Below are positions 48,901-58,018 of a DNA stretch of 64,000 bases, one piece after another; the first letter of the stretch is position 1, and each line of letters opens with the position of its first letter. The translations under genes and the position numbers were made by a program. Below the pieces are notes generated by a model. The model did no database searches and was not told the origin of the DNA. It saw only the letters and a list, made by a program, of their open reading frames with translations. The stretch is from Novosphingobium sp. 18050 (lineage in GTDB: Bacteria > Pseudomonadota > Alphaproteobacteria > Sphingomonadales > Sphingomonadaceae): contig NZ_CACSJO010000001.1 of the NCBI RefSeq assembly GCF_902706195.1, positions 1 to 64,000 on the forward strand. The letters run 5' to 3'.

Positions 48901-50233
48901 TATCGAGACCGGTGATGCGGCGCACACGTGCGGCGACCGGGATCTTGATGTGGGCTCCGTCGACCTTCGCCGCCCCGTTCGCGGTCAGGTTTTCCAGCCC
49001 CATGTCATTCATGACGATGCGCGTGGCGGCGATCTGGTAATCTACGTTGGGCGCGGTGAAAGCCCCGTCGAGCGCAAGGTTGGCGCTGACCCCGGCACCG
49101 CTCAGGTTCTCGGCGATGGCCGAAGGCTTGAGCAGGACGAATGCGAGCTTGAGGTCTTCGAACCTGTTGGATGACAGGTCGACAAGTCCGTTCGGAGTCA
49201 GGTTGAAAGCATCGCTGGAAATCATGCCCGAGAGCTTCGCGCGGCGCTTGTCGAATGCTGCTGTCAGGTCGACGCTCATGACCGGGCCGAGCAGGTTCGC
49301 GGTCGGGCCGGTGAACATGCGCGCGATGTGGGTCGGGCCCTTGATCGTGAAAGTGCCGTTGCGCGCGCTCAGGGCCAGCCGCGCAAGGTCGCCGTCGCCC
49401 AGATTCGCGGCAAGGTTGCCGTTCCATGCCGTCCAGTCGCCCTTGCCGGTCAGCTTGAGGGTCGTAGGCTGGGTAAGGCCGGCCAAAGTAGCGATAAGGC
49501 CGCCCTTAGGCGCCTCCATGTCGACCGCGAGGTTGAGGCGGTTACGCTCGGGGATCGCGTCGAGGACTGCCGTGAAGCGGTCGCCGCCGCCCTTGCCTTC
49601 GACGGCGATAGTGCCGCCTTTGGCGTCGATCTGCGCGCGGCCGTCGGCGATGTGGGCGCGGCCCGACACCGTCATGATGCGGCGCTGGCCGGACACTGGA
49701 GGCTCGGCGATGAAGCGGTCGATGCGCAGGGTGCCGACGTCGATGTCGAGATCGGGCAGCAGCGGAGCATCGCTCGGCGGGGTGTCGCGGAACTGCGGCG
49801 AACGGCGCAGGACGACGCGCTGCGCGGTGGCGCTGCGCACGTCGACGTGGTTTTCGAGGTAGGCGAAGGGGCTCCAGTCGACACGGATCTCGGGCGAGTA
49901 CAGGAATTCACCGCGCGGATCGCGGACCGACAGGCCTCGCAGGATCATCTTCCCGTAAAGCGAACCGTCGATGCGGGCCACGGTGATCCGCATTCCATTC
50001 TCGAATTCGAGCCCGGCGATCTGGTCGGCAACGAAGCGGCGGCCGGGTCCGGTGTTGATGCCCAGCACCACGGCGATCACGAAGGCCATGACACCCAGCA
50101 CGATGAAGGCGACGGTCTTGAGCGCCCTCACCCGAACCTTGCGCCAGCGAGAAGGGCCGGCGGGTGCGATTTCGGCTTCGGTCGAGACGGTATCCACCTG
50201 CGATTCTGCGTCCTGGTTCTTGTCGTCGGCCAT
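45968..50233 (-). CDS. tamB: Translocation and assembly module inner-membrane protein TamB
   Basis: A 1421-aa protein with a single N-terminal membrane helix (about residues 34-56: LKTVAFIVLGVMAFVIAVVLG) and a very long periplasmic beta-helical body. The C-terminal region has the DUF490/TamB domain, with SDPSLPDDEVLSRILFG and an ending SVNVRIKKDY. TamB works with TamA to insert outer-membrane proteins, and TamB-family proteins also move phospholipids to the outer membrane. Its start overlaps the tamA stop (TGATG), so the two are a coupled pair, followed by a small lipoprotein. Length is in the usual range for alphaproteobacteria. Confidence 0.95.
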   Translation of the reverse strand: MADDKNQDAESQVDTVSTEAEIAPAGPSRWRKVRVRALKTVAFIVLGVMAFVIAVVLGINTGPGRRFVADQIAGLEFENGMRITVARIDGSLYGKMILRGLSVRDPRGEFLYSPEIRVDWSPFAYLENHVDVRSATAQRVVLRRSPQFRDTPPSDAPLLPDLDIDVGTLRIDRFIAEPPVSGQRRIMTVSGRAHIADGRAQIDAKGGTIAVEGKGGGDRFTAVLDAIPERNRLNLAVDMEAPKGGLIATLAGLTQPTTLKLTGKGDWTAWNGNLAANLGDGDLARLALSARNGTFTIKGPTHIARMFTGPTANLLGPVMSVDLTAAFDKRRAKLSGMISSDAFNLTPNGLVDLSSNRFEDLKLAFVLLKPSAIAENLSGAGVSANLALDGAFTAPNVDYQIAATRIVMNDMGLENLTANGAAKVDGAHIKIPVAARVRRITGLDTVAGGTLANVTLNGDLAIDGTRVLSDNMRIRSDRIDAKLLLAADMSKGLYTGAIDGKIDNYRVDSVGIFNISTNMDLKTEAQGFALQGTVRARSTKLLNDSLQTYLGGNFSASSNVRYGSDGVARFSAVRLTAPLLRVTGGQGSWSPDGRISLAANGTSSQYGALGVRVTGTIQNPDAHVTAERPGLGIGLANLDARITGAPGGYRLDAKADTDYGPLTADVNLGLGKAVSVQINKANLSGVDFAGRLVQTPAGPFAGQLTANGNGVGGLVRLDAEGKYQAADFNLRVKDATFQGPAKLTIGSAIVDGRAVLYDKPYIVADAQIAGTSVGALDLAAARLIVDYRDGRGKAKGLIEGVSGVPFRLGLNADLQPELWRVALQGRVRGLDVKTSSPARIVPKGDGYELLPTSIAFGGGSIQLAGSYGEGMKVQSRLEGVDMAFVNAFVPGYGIGGKATGSLDFEQASAAAFPRADARLTLSNFTRTSSSTVSQPVDINFVGKLLPDGAEARTVFRRRGTVIGRMVASLKPLPPGDGPWMTRLMQATLGGGIRYNGPADTLFSFAGLPGQTLSGPIGLAADFSCRVSDPCINGVVQGRDMVYENQAYGTRLSSMALAGKFTGNTLELTSLTAKAGDGTVTASGKVSLAADAGYPMDLSVKLDRARLARSDALSATATGSLRFTKVAGEAALLSGEIRLPETRYQIVREGAAQVPRLTGVRFKPPVGPQRITGDETAPKAASAFALVRLDLTLRAPEKLYVSGMGLESEWSARFKITGTSAAPNVAGQVNLVRGTLGFAGRSFELTDGLISFNDSEMFNPTVAITATDDVEDVTVNVNVSGRAQNPQIDFSSDPSLPDDEVLSRILFGSSIANLSALQAVQLASSLNSLNSTGGGLNPLGKLRSAAGIDRLRILGPDEASGRGTAVAAGQYLTDDIYVELITDARGFTATQLEVSVTKWLSVLSQAGGSGVNSVNVRIKKDY

Positions 50234-52572
50234 CAGAACGCCTGCCCGATCGATACGTAGAGGTTGAAGCGCGATTCGCCCGGCTTTCGGGCGATGGGGG
50301 TAGCGATGTCGAGGCGCATCGGCCCGAAATTCGTGTAGAAACGCCCGCCGATACCGACGCCGTAGCGCAGATTGTTGAACTGCGGTGTCGTTTCGCGGTA
50401 GGCTTGGCCAGCGTCCACGAAGGCAACCACGCCATAGTTGCCGAAGCGGTAGCGCGCCTCGAACGATCCTTCGTTCAGGCTGCGCCCGCCGACCGGATTA
50501 CCGTCCGGTGCCTGCTCGCCCAACGCCTGGTAGGCGTAGCCGCGTACCGAACCGCCGCCGCCGGCATAGAGCCGCCGCGAAGGAGCGATGTCGAACAGGC
50601 CCGCCCCCTGGATCGTCCCGAAACGTAACCGGCCCGCCAGCACCAGGCTGTCGTTGATCGGGTAATAGGTCGAGGCGTCGATACGTGCTCGCACGTAAGG
50701 ATCGAAGCCCCCGCGCACGGTCGCTTCCGGCTGCACAAGTGCGGTCGCGCGGAACCCCTTGGTCGGGTTGAGCAGATCATCGGATGTATCGAAGCCGACC
50801 TGACCGTTCACGCCCGCAACGTAATAGGTATTGCGCTTGCGACCGCCGGTGGCTGAGTCGTAATCCGTTTCGGCCGTACCCAGGAACTCGACGCCGAAGG
50901 CATAAGTATAGCGCTTCTGCCAGATCGGCGTGGAGTCCCGCGCGATACGCGCCGCAAGACGGCCGGTGTAGGCGCTGTAAGCATCGTAATCGTTGTGGAA
51001 CGCCTCTGCGACGATCTCCAGTGTACGATCGCGCTTGCCGTCGTTGGAGCGGCGGAAGGTAACACCTGCGCCCTGCTGCCGGGTGCCGGCAATGGCATGG
51101 GCGATCAGCGCACCCTCAGGCGGGAACATATTGCGGTGGGTCCAGGTCGCCTGCGCCGTTATGCCTTCACCGGCAGCATAGCCCAGCGAGCCGGCGATGG
51201 TACGCGGCGGTCCGGCGTCCTGCTTGACGTGTAGGGTGACGTATTCGGTGCCGTCGCCCGCATCCTCGCCGGTCTTCTGCGGCTCGACCGCCACGGTCGA
51301 GAACAGGTTCGTGGCGACAAGCGCCTTGCGCAGATCGTCTACCTTGCGGCTGTCGTAGATTTCGCCACGCTTGAAGCGGGACAGCACCTGAACGTGCTTG
51401 GCGTCGAAAGCGAGATCGCCATCGGTGACGAAACCACCGAAGCGGCCACGCGGGCCAACCGTGACCGGCAACGTATAGACGCCTTCGCCGGTAGCCTGAT
51501 CGAGCAGGATATCGCGCTCACCCACGGCGGCGAAAGGATAGCCGTTCTCCGGCAGCGCCACTGCGATCTGAGCTTCGGCGCCCTGCACCCGCTCGGCAAC
51601 GATCGGCTCGCCGACCTTGATCGCGAAGTTATCGGCCACAAGATTGGCCGGCTCGGTCGGATCGGACTTGAGGATGATATCGGAGAACACGTAACGCTTG
51701 CCGGGGGTCACCGCGATCACCGCGCCCAGCGCGGGATTTGCCTGATCGGTAGGCGGCTCCAGCCGGGTCCGCACAACCGGGCTGTACCAGCCTTGCGAGG
51801 CCAGTACCGTTTCCATGAGCTGGCTGTCCTCGGTCAGGCGTGCGGATACCATCGCGGTATTGGCAGCCTTGCCGTGTCCCTTTTCAAGCGCGGACAGTGC
51901 CTTGAATTCGCCCTTGAGGTCGGTATCGCTTTCCTTGTCAGCAAGGTCGAGCCCCTGCAGATCGAGGTGATACCGGACTTCGACGTCTTTTTCGTCCTTC
52001 GGCGCATCTTCCGCGAACTGGACAGGCGCAACCTCGAACTGGTCGAGGGGGGGAAGCGGCGCGGCCAGTTCCGTGTCGCGAACCGGAGCGTCGCCGACTT
52101 CCTCGATCGCATCACCGTCACCAAGCGCGGCAACACCAAGCGGGGCGGCCTCGCCCGTTTCAGGCTTCGCGCCGGACTGCTCACCTGCGAGCCGCCGCTC
52201 GAAAGCGTCGATCGATTCGAGCGGTTTGTTCAGTTCGGCGTCGTCGGCCGCGTCGAGCGGCGGCACGGCAGCGTTGAACTCATCATTCGGAATGATGGGG
52301 TCGACCTGCGGCTGAAGCGGCGGCTCGGTCGGCGGCGGCGGCACCGGCACCTTGCCGGCTTCCAGCTCGACAGGGGGAGCGTCGGCAGCGCGATCCGGCA
52401 TTGCGGCGTCCTGCTTTGCCTGAGCGGCGGTCTTGTCCGGCGCATCCTGCGCCGCGACGGGAACAGCGACCGACGTTGCTGCAACGGCGAGAGTGAAGGC
52501 CAGCACCCCACTTGCGCAACCATCACGCAAACGCAGGGAACAAGCCGTCCGGTGGTCAATTAGCCTAAACAT
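50233..52572 (-). CDS. tamA: Outer-membrane assembly protein TamA (BamA-type)
   Basis: A 779-aa Omp85 family protein. A signal peptide ends near residue 40 (VPVAAQ), followed by a Pro/Ala/Asp/Glu-rich stretch of about 150 residues not present in E. coli TamA (577 aa). Then come POTRA-like domains (YHLDLQG, LTEDSQLMETVLASQGWY) and a C-terminal beta-barrel with family segments GGGGSVRGYAYQALG, RFYTNFGPMRLDIATPI, ending FNLYVSIGQAF. ATG 52572 was chosen over TTG 52578. It forms an operon with tamB. The N-terminal extension is likely disordered and could cross the periplasm. Confidence 0.93.
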   Translation of the reverse strand: MFRLIDHRTACSLRLRDGCASGVLAFTLAVAATSVAVPVAAQDAPDKTAAQAKQDAAMPDRAADAPPVELEAGKVPVPPPPTEPPLQPQVDPIIPNDEFNAAVPPLDAADDAELNKPLESIDAFERRLAGEQSGAKPETGEAAPLGVAALGDGDAIEEVGDAPVRDTELAAPLPPLDQFEVAPVQFAEDAPKDEKDVEVRYHLDLQGLDLADKESDTDLKGEFKALSALEKGHGKAANTAMVSARLTEDSQLMETVLASQGWYSPVVRTRLEPPTDQANPALGAVIAVTPGKRYVFSDIILKSDPTEPANLVADNFAIKVGEPIVAERVQGAEAQIAVALPENGYPFAAVGERDILLDQATGEGVYTLPVTVGPRGRFGGFVTDGDLAFDAKHVQVLSRFKRGEIYDSRKVDDLRKALVATNLFSTVAVEPQKTGEDAGDGTEYVTLHVKQDAGPPRTIAGSLGYAAGEGITAQATWTHRNMFPPEGALIAHAIAGTRQQGAGVTFRRSNDGKRDRTLEIVAEAFHNDYDAYSAYTGRLAARIARDSTPIWQKRYTYAFGVEFLGTAETDYDSATGGRKRNTYYVAGVNGQVGFDTSDDLLNPTKGFRATALVQPEATVRGGFDPYVRARIDASTYYPINDSLVLAGRLRFGTIQGAGLFDIAPSRRLYAGGGGSVRGYAYQALGEQAPDGNPVGGRSLNEGSFEARYRFGNYGVVAFVDAGQAYRETTPQFNNLRYGVGIGGRFYTNFGPMRLDIATPIARKPGESRFNLYVSIGQAF

Positions 52573-52676
52573 GAGCAACGCGACGAATCACCCCTTTACC
52601 CGACCGAGATGCCCGGCCTCTCCTGAAAATGCCTATCGCACTGCAACAGCGAAAGTTCCCTCGTTCACACAGGCCG

Positions 52677-53777
52677 ATGATGAATAACGCAAATTCGACC
52701 GAAGATGAACCTCGCTCGGCCCCTTCCGAGCCTCCGGTCAAAGCAACGCCTGGCGCGGATGCGAACAGCCCCTGGACCATGCCTATGGCAGCCTGGGTAC
52801 GGGTCATCAAACGGGTCTGGGTCATGGTCGGCTTTCATGAGCTGGGGCTGCTATCCGCCGGACTGGCGTTCTACACCTTCCTCGCGCTCACTCCGCTGAT
52901 TGCCGCGACCGTCATGGTCTATGGTCTCGTCGCAGATGTGGGCATGGTGCGCAAGCAGATGGCCAGCATCGTCGAGGTTGTCCCCGCCGACGTTGCCCAC
53001 CTGCTGGAAGAGCAGCTGATGCGGATCATCTCGACCAATTCCGGCGTGACCGGCATCGCGCTCGTCATCGCGTTGTTCTTCGCGGTTTACGGCGGCATGC
53101 GCGCCGCCGGCGGAATGATGAGCGCGCTCAACATCATCAACGAAGAACGCGAGACGCGCGGCTTCTTCGTAAAGACCTTTCGAACCGGCGGCCTTACCCT
53201 CGCGGCGGTCCTGCTGGCACTCACGGGCGTACTGTCAGGCGGCGTCTTCGCGTGGCTCCAGATACAGACCAGCGTCTACCTTGGCGACGTCACGCAGTTG
53301 CTCTTCAAGATACTCACCTGGGTCTTTGCCATCGCGCTGGGCAGTTCAGGTTTCGCGCTGATAATGCGCTACGGCCCCGACCGCCGCCCTGCCAAGTGGC
53401 GCTGGTTGGCACCCGGTTCGCTACTGGCGACTTTGCTGTGGCTCGCGGTGTCGTTCGGCTTCTCGCTCTACGTCGCCTATATATCGGACTATAACGCCAC
53501 TTACGGCTCGCTCTCGGCTATCGTGGTGTTCCTGATGTGGCTCTTCCTCTCGGCCTACGGTGTGCTTCTGGGCGCATTGCTCAATGCCGAGATCGAGCGC
53601 CAGACCTTCTGCGATTCCACCATCGGCCCGGCCCGCCCGCCCGGCGAGCGCGGGGCGGTGCTGGCGGACGTGGTTGACGACGGCCTGCCTTCCGCAGAAC
53701 AGCTGGAAAAGCGCAAGCGCCGCCGCGCCGAGGCGGAACGGCACCGGGCGGACAGAATATTCAGCGCAAAGCCGTGA
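52677..53777 (+). CDS. YihY/virulence factor BrkB family membrane protein
   Basis: A 366-aa polytopic protein with about six membrane helices. The family start HELGLLSAGLAFYTFLALTPLI and the segment RYGPDRRPAKWRWLAPGSLLAT are typical of YihY/BrkB (once mistaken for RNase BN). Its role is not known; envelope transport has been suggested. The last 60 residues are charged (EKRKRRRAEAERHRADR). Start codon is ambiguous: ATG 52677 or 52680 with AGG upstream, or 52629 upstream. Its 3' end overlaps the kinase gene on the other strand by 17 bases. Confidence 0.88.
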   Translation: MMNNANSTEDEPRSAPSEPPVKATPGADANSPWTMPMAAWVRVIKRVWVMVGFHELGLLSAGLAFYTFLALTPLIAATVMVYGLVADVGMVRKQMASIVEVVPADVAHLLEEQLMRIISTNSGVTGIALVIALFFAVYGGMRAAGGMMSALNIINEERETRGFFVKTFRTGGLTLAAVLLALTGVLSGGVFAWLQIQTSVYLGDVTQLLFKILTWVFAIALGSSGFALIMRYGPDRRPAKWRWLAPGSLLATLLWLAVSFGFSLYVAYISDYNATYGSLSAIVVFLMWLFLSAYGVLLGALLNAEIERQTFCDSTIGPARPPGERGAVLADVVDDGLPSAEQLEKRKRRRAEAERHRADRIFSAKP

Positions 53778-54600
53778 TCTCGATCGGCCTGCGCGCGGCA
53801 TCGAGCCTCACGATGAGATTGGCGCGGTCCGGCATCTCCGCCAGAATATGGCGGGTGAGCCGCTCATAGTGGCTGACAAACCGAGCGATCTCAGGCGCAC
53901 TCATCACCTGTGCCCCTGCCCCCAGCCGCGCCGCCAGTTCCTCTTCCTGTTGCAACCGCCAGCCTCGCACGACAGCAAAGTCAGGCGCGGCCAGAAGCAC
54001 CAGCCGGTCGATCCGCGCGAATAGCTCTGCATAGCCCCCCGCCAACGCCGCATTAGCGAAGCTGCGCCAGATCGCATCGGGGTCCTCCTCGCTTTCCAAC
54101 GCGTTGACAGGCCGGACCAGTGTAACGGGCGGCTGGGCGCTGGCTCCGACGCACCAGCCTTCCAGCAACAGCACTTCGCAGTCTGCCGGAGCCGCTGGCC
54201 AATTTTCTGTCGGCTCCCGGTCGTCGCAGGACTTGTCGAAACGCGGCAATGGGCTTGCCTCGCCCCGTTCGAGGGCCGCAATCACCGCCAGGCCCAGCGC
54301 AACGTCATGGGTGCCGGGAACCCCGCGCGTCGCGAACAGGGGATGCACCCTGTCGGCAAGATCCTCCCGCTCGGCGCGGGTCAGGTAGATATCGTCGATG
54401 GACAATACCGCGCAGCGCAGGTCCTGCGCCCGGCATGCCTCCAGCACTGCTGCGGCAAGGGTAGTCTTGCCCGACCCCTGCGAGCCGCACAGGCCGATGA
54501 CCACTGGCCGGTGCGCCTTCTCCGCAAGCGCCTGCCGGACCTGCGTCATTACCCCATCGACGACGCGCGGATCAGCACTTCCTCCATGAGCCATCGACAT
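53761..54600 (-). CDS. P-loop kinase, D-glycerate 3-kinase-like
   Basis: A 279-aa protein. The Walker A motif is GLCGSQGSGKTT (about residues 35-46), followed by LSIDDIYLTRAERE, a kinase-type DD motif in the strand after the P-loop. The order of elements resembles GLYK-type glycerate kinases and uridine kinase-like enzymes (VLLLEGWCVG is a third conserved strand). The substrate is therefore a good guess but not certain. ATG 54600 (MSMAHGG) was chosen over the longer frame to 54648. Confidence 0.65.
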   Translation of the reverse strand: MSMAHGGSADPRVVDGVMTQVRQALAEKAHRPVVIGLCGSQGSGKTTLAAAVLEACRAQDLRCAVLSIDDIYLTRAEREDLADRVHPLFATRGVPGTHDVALGLAVIAALERGEASPLPRFDKSCDDREPTENWPAAPADCEVLLLEGWCVGASAQPPVTLVRPVNALESEEDPDAIWRSFANAALAGGYAELFARIDRLVLLAAPDFAVVRGWRLQQEEELAARLGAGAQVMSAPEIARFVSHYERLTRHILAEMPDRANLIVRLDAARRPIEITALR

Positions 54601-54799
54601 CACTCCCGGTCCTTCCCGCCGACCTGTTCGCCCCGCTCCGCCTAGCAAGAAGGGCAGGACCTGGCGAGCATTGCGCCCACATCGTGCCCGCGATGACCCG
54701 GCAAGGCAGTTGATGCCAATGCCCCGGAGCGCCTAGCTACAGCGCAACGAAATGGGGGCTGCATCGAACCCGCGCCCGTGTGAGAGGAAGGTCAACAAG

Positions 54800-55636
54800 A
54801 TGAGTGATATTCTCGGCTACAGCGGCAAGCGCGTGATCGTGAGCGGTTGCTTCTCGGGCATGGGCGAAGCGACCGCGAAACTGCTGGTTTCGCTTGGCGC
54901 CGAAGTCCACGGCTTCGACTTCAAGGAAAGCAGCGTGCCGATGGCCTCGTTCACGCAAATCGACCTGCGCGATCCGGCCACCATCGAAGCTGCGGTCGCC
55001 GGCGTAGGCGGCAAGGTGGATGCGCTGTTCAACTGCGCCGGCCTTCCCGGCGGCGGCGGTTTCCCGCCTATGGACACGATGAAGGTCAACTTCCTGGGCA
55101 CCCGCCACCTCACCGAGCAGGTCGTCCCGCTGATGGGAGCAAAGGGCGCCATCGTCTCCATCGCCTCCACCGGGGGCCTGGGCTGGAGCCGCCGCATTCC
55201 CGTGCACATGCAGCTGCTGGCGACCCAGGGTTTCCAGGCCGGTCTCGAATGGTGCGAAGCCAACCTTGATCAGGTGGCCGAGGGCTATGCCTTCTCGAAA
55301 GAAGCGGTGATCGTCTGGACCCAGTTCATGGGCGCGCAGCTCATCAAGAAGGGCATCCGCATCAACTGCTCGCTGCCCTCGCCCACCCAGACGCCGATGA
55401 TGGCGACCTTCCATGCGACGTCGGGCAAGGAAGTCGTCGACGCCGCCGCCGAACCGCTCGGCCGTTACACTACCGCAGAAGAGCAGGCCGGCCCGCTGGT
55501 GCTGATTAACTCCGACCTCGCAGGCGTCGTCAACGGCGTGGTCCTGCCGGTTGATGGCGGTTTCATGGGCGGCCTCGCGACAGGCCAGGTCGATATCACC
55601 AAGATGATGAGCGCGGCAAAGAAGCAGGACGCCTGA
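54800..55636 (+). CDS. SDR family oxidoreductase (coniferyl-alcohol dehydrogenase-like)
   Basis: A 278-aa short-chain dehydrogenase. The nucleotide loop is VSGCFSGMGEATAKLL rather than the classical TGxxxGIG, and it is followed by D in FDFKES, suggesting NAD. The catalytic Ser is in SIASTGG and the YxxxK motif is YAFSKEAV (about residues 173-180). Sphingomonads have several close SDRs annotated as coniferyl-alcohol or 3-alpha-hydroxysteroid dehydrogenases, so an aromatic or sterol alcohol substrate is likely. ATG 54800 has GAGAGGAAGG upstream. No catabolic cluster surrounds it apart from the crotonase. Confidence 0.8.
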   Translation: MSDILGYSGKRVIVSGCFSGMGEATAKLLVSLGAEVHGFDFKESSVPMASFTQIDLRDPATIEAAVAGVGGKVDALFNCAGLPGGGGFPPMDTMKVNFLGTRHLTEQVVPLMGAKGAIVSIASTGGLGWSRRIPVHMQLLATQGFQAGLEWCEANLDQVAEGYAFSKEAVIVWTQFMGAQLIKKGIRINCSLPSPTQTPMMATFHATSGKEVVDAAAEPLGRYTTAEEQAGPLVLINSDLAGVVNGVVLPVDGGFMGGLATGQVDITKMMSAAKKQDA

Positions 55637-55844
55637 CGCCGCCACTTCATACAGCAGCCCACGTCGCAGGGTGACACCGGGTTTATACGGTCACGAAACA
55701 GATGACCGGAAACTGTCACCTTGCACGCGGAGCAAGACGGCGACCTGTCGCAGTAAACGGTATGACCGAAAATGGATTGTGCGGCCGGCCTGACGGGCTA
55801 TCGCCTTTTGATCCGGCGTGAACGACAGGGCAGAAGGCGAAGCG

Positions 55845-56648
55845 ATGGACGAGGCGGTACTCTACGAAATCGACGATGAAGGCATCGTCCTCCTCACCCT
55901 CAACCGGCCTGCCTTACGAAATCCCATCTCCGACCCGAAGGTGATCGAAGCCTTGCTCGCCGCCCTCGCCCGCCTCGAAGCCGACCCTGCGGCACGCGTC
56001 GCGATCCTGACCGGGGCCGGCAAGGGCTTCTCCTCGGGCGGAGACATCAACCAGATGAAGCCGGGCGGCAATCTCAACGCCGGCTCTCCGGCAGCAACCC
56101 GCCTGAACTACAAGCGCGGCATCCAGCGTCTGCCGCTGGCATTCGCAGCGCTTGAAGTGCCGGTAATCGCGGCTGTCAACGGCGCTGCCATGGGTGCAGG
56201 CTGCGACCTCACCTGCATGTGCGACCTGCGTATCGCGGGCGAAAGCGCAAAGTTTGCAGAAAGCTTCGTCAAGCTCGGCCTGATCGCCGGCGACGGCGGT
56301 TCCTGGCTCCTGCCGCGTGTCATCGGCTGGTCTAAGGCGGCCGAAATGGCGCTGACAGGCGATCCGATCGACGCGGCCGAGGCGCTCGCCTGCGGCCTCG
56401 TCAGCCGCGTTGTCCCGGACGGCGACCTGCTGACGGCTGCCCATACCCTCGCCCGCCGCATCGCCGCCAATCCTCCACACGCAGTGCGCATGACCAAGCG
56501 CCTTTTGTGGGAAGGTCGCCGCGCCGATCTGGCGTCGCTGCTGGAAATGGCCTCCGCGATGCAGGCCGCCGCCCACGCCACAGCAGACCACGAGGAAGCC
56601 GTGACTGCTTTTCTCGAAAAACGACCGCCTCAATTCAAGGGCTCTTGA
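55845..56648 (+). CDS. Enoyl-CoA hydratase/isomerase (crotonase) family protein
   Basis: A 267-aa crotonase. The oxyanion-hole strands are GKGFSSGGDINQM and AAMGAGCDLTCMCDLRIA, and the C-terminal MTKRLLWEG region is family-typical. Two Glu or Asp residues that act in hydratases are around EAVTAFLEKRPP and FVKLGLIAGDGGSWLLPR; one of the two (Gly in AGDGG) differs from canonical E, so the reaction is not certain. ATG 55845 follows AGAAGG; the GTG 55818 is possible. The gene is 208 bases after the SDR and may be a separate unit. Confidence 0.85.
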   Translation: MDEAVLYEIDDEGIVLLTLNRPALRNPISDPKVIEALLAALARLEADPAARVAILTGAGKGFSSGGDINQMKPGGNLNAGSPAATRLNYKRGIQRLPLAFAALEVPVIAAVNGAAMGAGCDLTCMCDLRIAGESAKFAESFVKLGLIAGDGGSWLLPRVIGWSKAAEMALTGDPIDAAEALACGLVSRVVPDGDLLTAAHTLARRIAANPPHAVRMTKRLLWEGRRADLASLLEMASAMQAAAHATADHEEAVTAFLEKRPPQFKGS

Positions 56649-56674
56649 TTTCAATGTGAGCCAATCTTATCCAT

Positions 56675-56692
56675 CACACATCATAATGTGTG
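56675..56692. promoter_or_regulatory. Operator-like palindrome directly before the ribBX start
   Basis: Perfect 7-base arms CACACAT and ATGTGTG are separated by CATA. The dyad ends one base before the ATG at 56694 (12 bases before the alternative start at 56706). A position this close to the ribosome-binding region suits a repressor or autoregulatory site. No FMN riboswitch is evident upstream. Confidence 0.6.
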
Positions 56693-56693
56693 A

Positions 56694-58016
56694 ATGGACA
56701 TTTCAATGGCTACCGATGTGATCGACAAGGTGCGCAAGCTCGTTTCCGAGGGCGGCATGAGCAAGGCGGGCCTTGCTCGCGCCGCCGGTCTCCACGCAAA
56801 TACCCTGCGCGACTGCACCGAAGCAGACTGGAACCCCACCGCCGATACACTCGGCAAGTTGGAGCGCGTCCTGTTCGCCAACGACGACCGCGAAGTCCTG
56901 GTACCCATCGAAGAGATCATCGACGAAGCGCGCAACGGGCGCATGTTCATTCTCGTCGACGATGAGGACCGCGAGAACGAGGGCGACCTCGTCATCCCCG
57001 CACAGATGGCGACCCCCTCCGCCATCAATTTCATGGCAACACATGGCCGCGGCCTGATCTGCCTCACGCTCACCACCCAGCGCGCCGACGAACTCGGCCT
57101 GGACCTTATGAGCCGCAACAACGGCACCCGCCACGAAACCGCCTTCACCGTCTCGATCGAAGCGCGCGAAGGCGTCACCACCGGCATCTCCGCCGGTGAT
57201 CGCGCCCGCACTGTCTCGGTCGCTATCGACGGCACCAAGACCCGCGACGATATCGTCACCCCCGGCCACGTCTTCCCGCTGCGCGCCCGCGACGGCGGCG
57301 TCCTCGTACGCGCCGGCCACACCGAAGCGGCAGTCGACATCTCGCGCCTCGCCGGGCTTAACCCCTCCGGCGTGATCTGCGAGATCATGCGCGATGACGG
57401 CACGATGGCCCGCATGGACGACCTGGTCGGCTTCGCACGCATGCACGACCTCAAGATCGGCACGATCCGCGACCTCATCGCCTATCGCCGCCGCCATGAC
57501 CGCATGATCGAGAAGCGCAACGAGATATCCTTCCACTCGCGCAACGGCGGCGACTGGATCGCACGCACCTACTTCAACCGGGCGACCGGCGACGAAACCG
57601 TGGCGCTGGTCAAGGGCCGCATAGATCCCAACCAGCCCACCCTGGTTCGCATGCACACGCTTTCCCTCTTCGCCGACATTTTCGGCGAAGACACGGGCAA
57701 CCGTTCCGAACTGCTCCAGCGCTCGATGAACATGATCGCCGAGGAAGGAACCGGCGTTATCGTCGTCATCAACCGGCCGATGAACAAGCTGATGTCGAAG
57801 GTAATGGACATCAAGCAGGAGTTCCGCGCCGGCGGCACCCCGGATCTGGAGGAGCTGCGCGATTATGGTGTTGGCGCGCAGATTCTGGCAGAGCTTGGCA
57901 TCCACGACATGGTGCTGTTGACCAACACGCACCATTCCCTTGTCGCGCTGGAAGGCTATGGGCTGAATATCGTCGGCGAGCGTCCTATCGTCGACACTAT
58001 CGAAGGATCGAACTGA
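56694..58016 (+). CDS. ribB: 3,4-dihydroxy-2-butanone 4-phosphate synthase with HTH extension and degenerate RibA domain (RibBX-type)
   Basis: A 440-aa fusion with three parts. Residues 1-70 resemble an XRE-like HTH ([19 protein letters not shown] then [10 protein letters not shown]). Residues 70-275 are an intact RibB domain, with [26 protein letters not shown] and [10 protein letters not shown]. The last 160 residues are a RibA-like domain that has lost the zinc-binding cysteines of GTP cyclohydrolase II and the RQEGR region ([10 protein letters not shown] instead), as in RibBX proteins. RibB activity should be intact and RibA activity absent. It is coupled to ribH, starting two bases before it. 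The HTH at the N-terminus is unusual. Confidence 0.92.
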   Translation: MDISMATDVIDKVRKLVSEGGMSKAGLARAAGLHANTLRDCTEADWNPTADTLGKLERVLFANDDREVLVPIEEIIDEARNGRMFILVDDEDRENEGDLVIPAQMATPSAINFMATHGRGLICLTLTTQRADELGLDLMSRNNGTRHETAFTVSIEAREGVTTGISAGDRARTVSVAIDGTKTRDDIVTPGHVFPLRARDGGVLVRAGHTEAAVDISRLAGLNPSGVICEIMRDDGTMARMDDLVGFARMHDLKIGTIRDLIAYRRRHDRMIEKRNEISFHSRNGGDWIARTYFNRATGDETVALVKGRIDPNQPTLVRMHTLSLFADIFGEDTGNRSELLQRSMNMIAEEGTGVIVVINRPMNKLMSKVMDIKQEFRAGGTPDLEELRDYGVGAQILAELGIHDMVLLTNTHHSLVALEGYGLNIVGERPIVDTIEGSN

Positions 58017-58018
58017 CC

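Noticed and set aside
56400..56694. An FMN riboswitch upstream of ribBX
   Set aside because: The space between the crotonase stop and ribBX is only about 45 bases and has no RFN-like folding; the dyad is the visible regulatory candidate.
56703..57935. Long minus-strand open frame over ribBX (410 codons)
   Set aside because: It is antisense to a gene with intact RibB motifs and has no family-like sequence.
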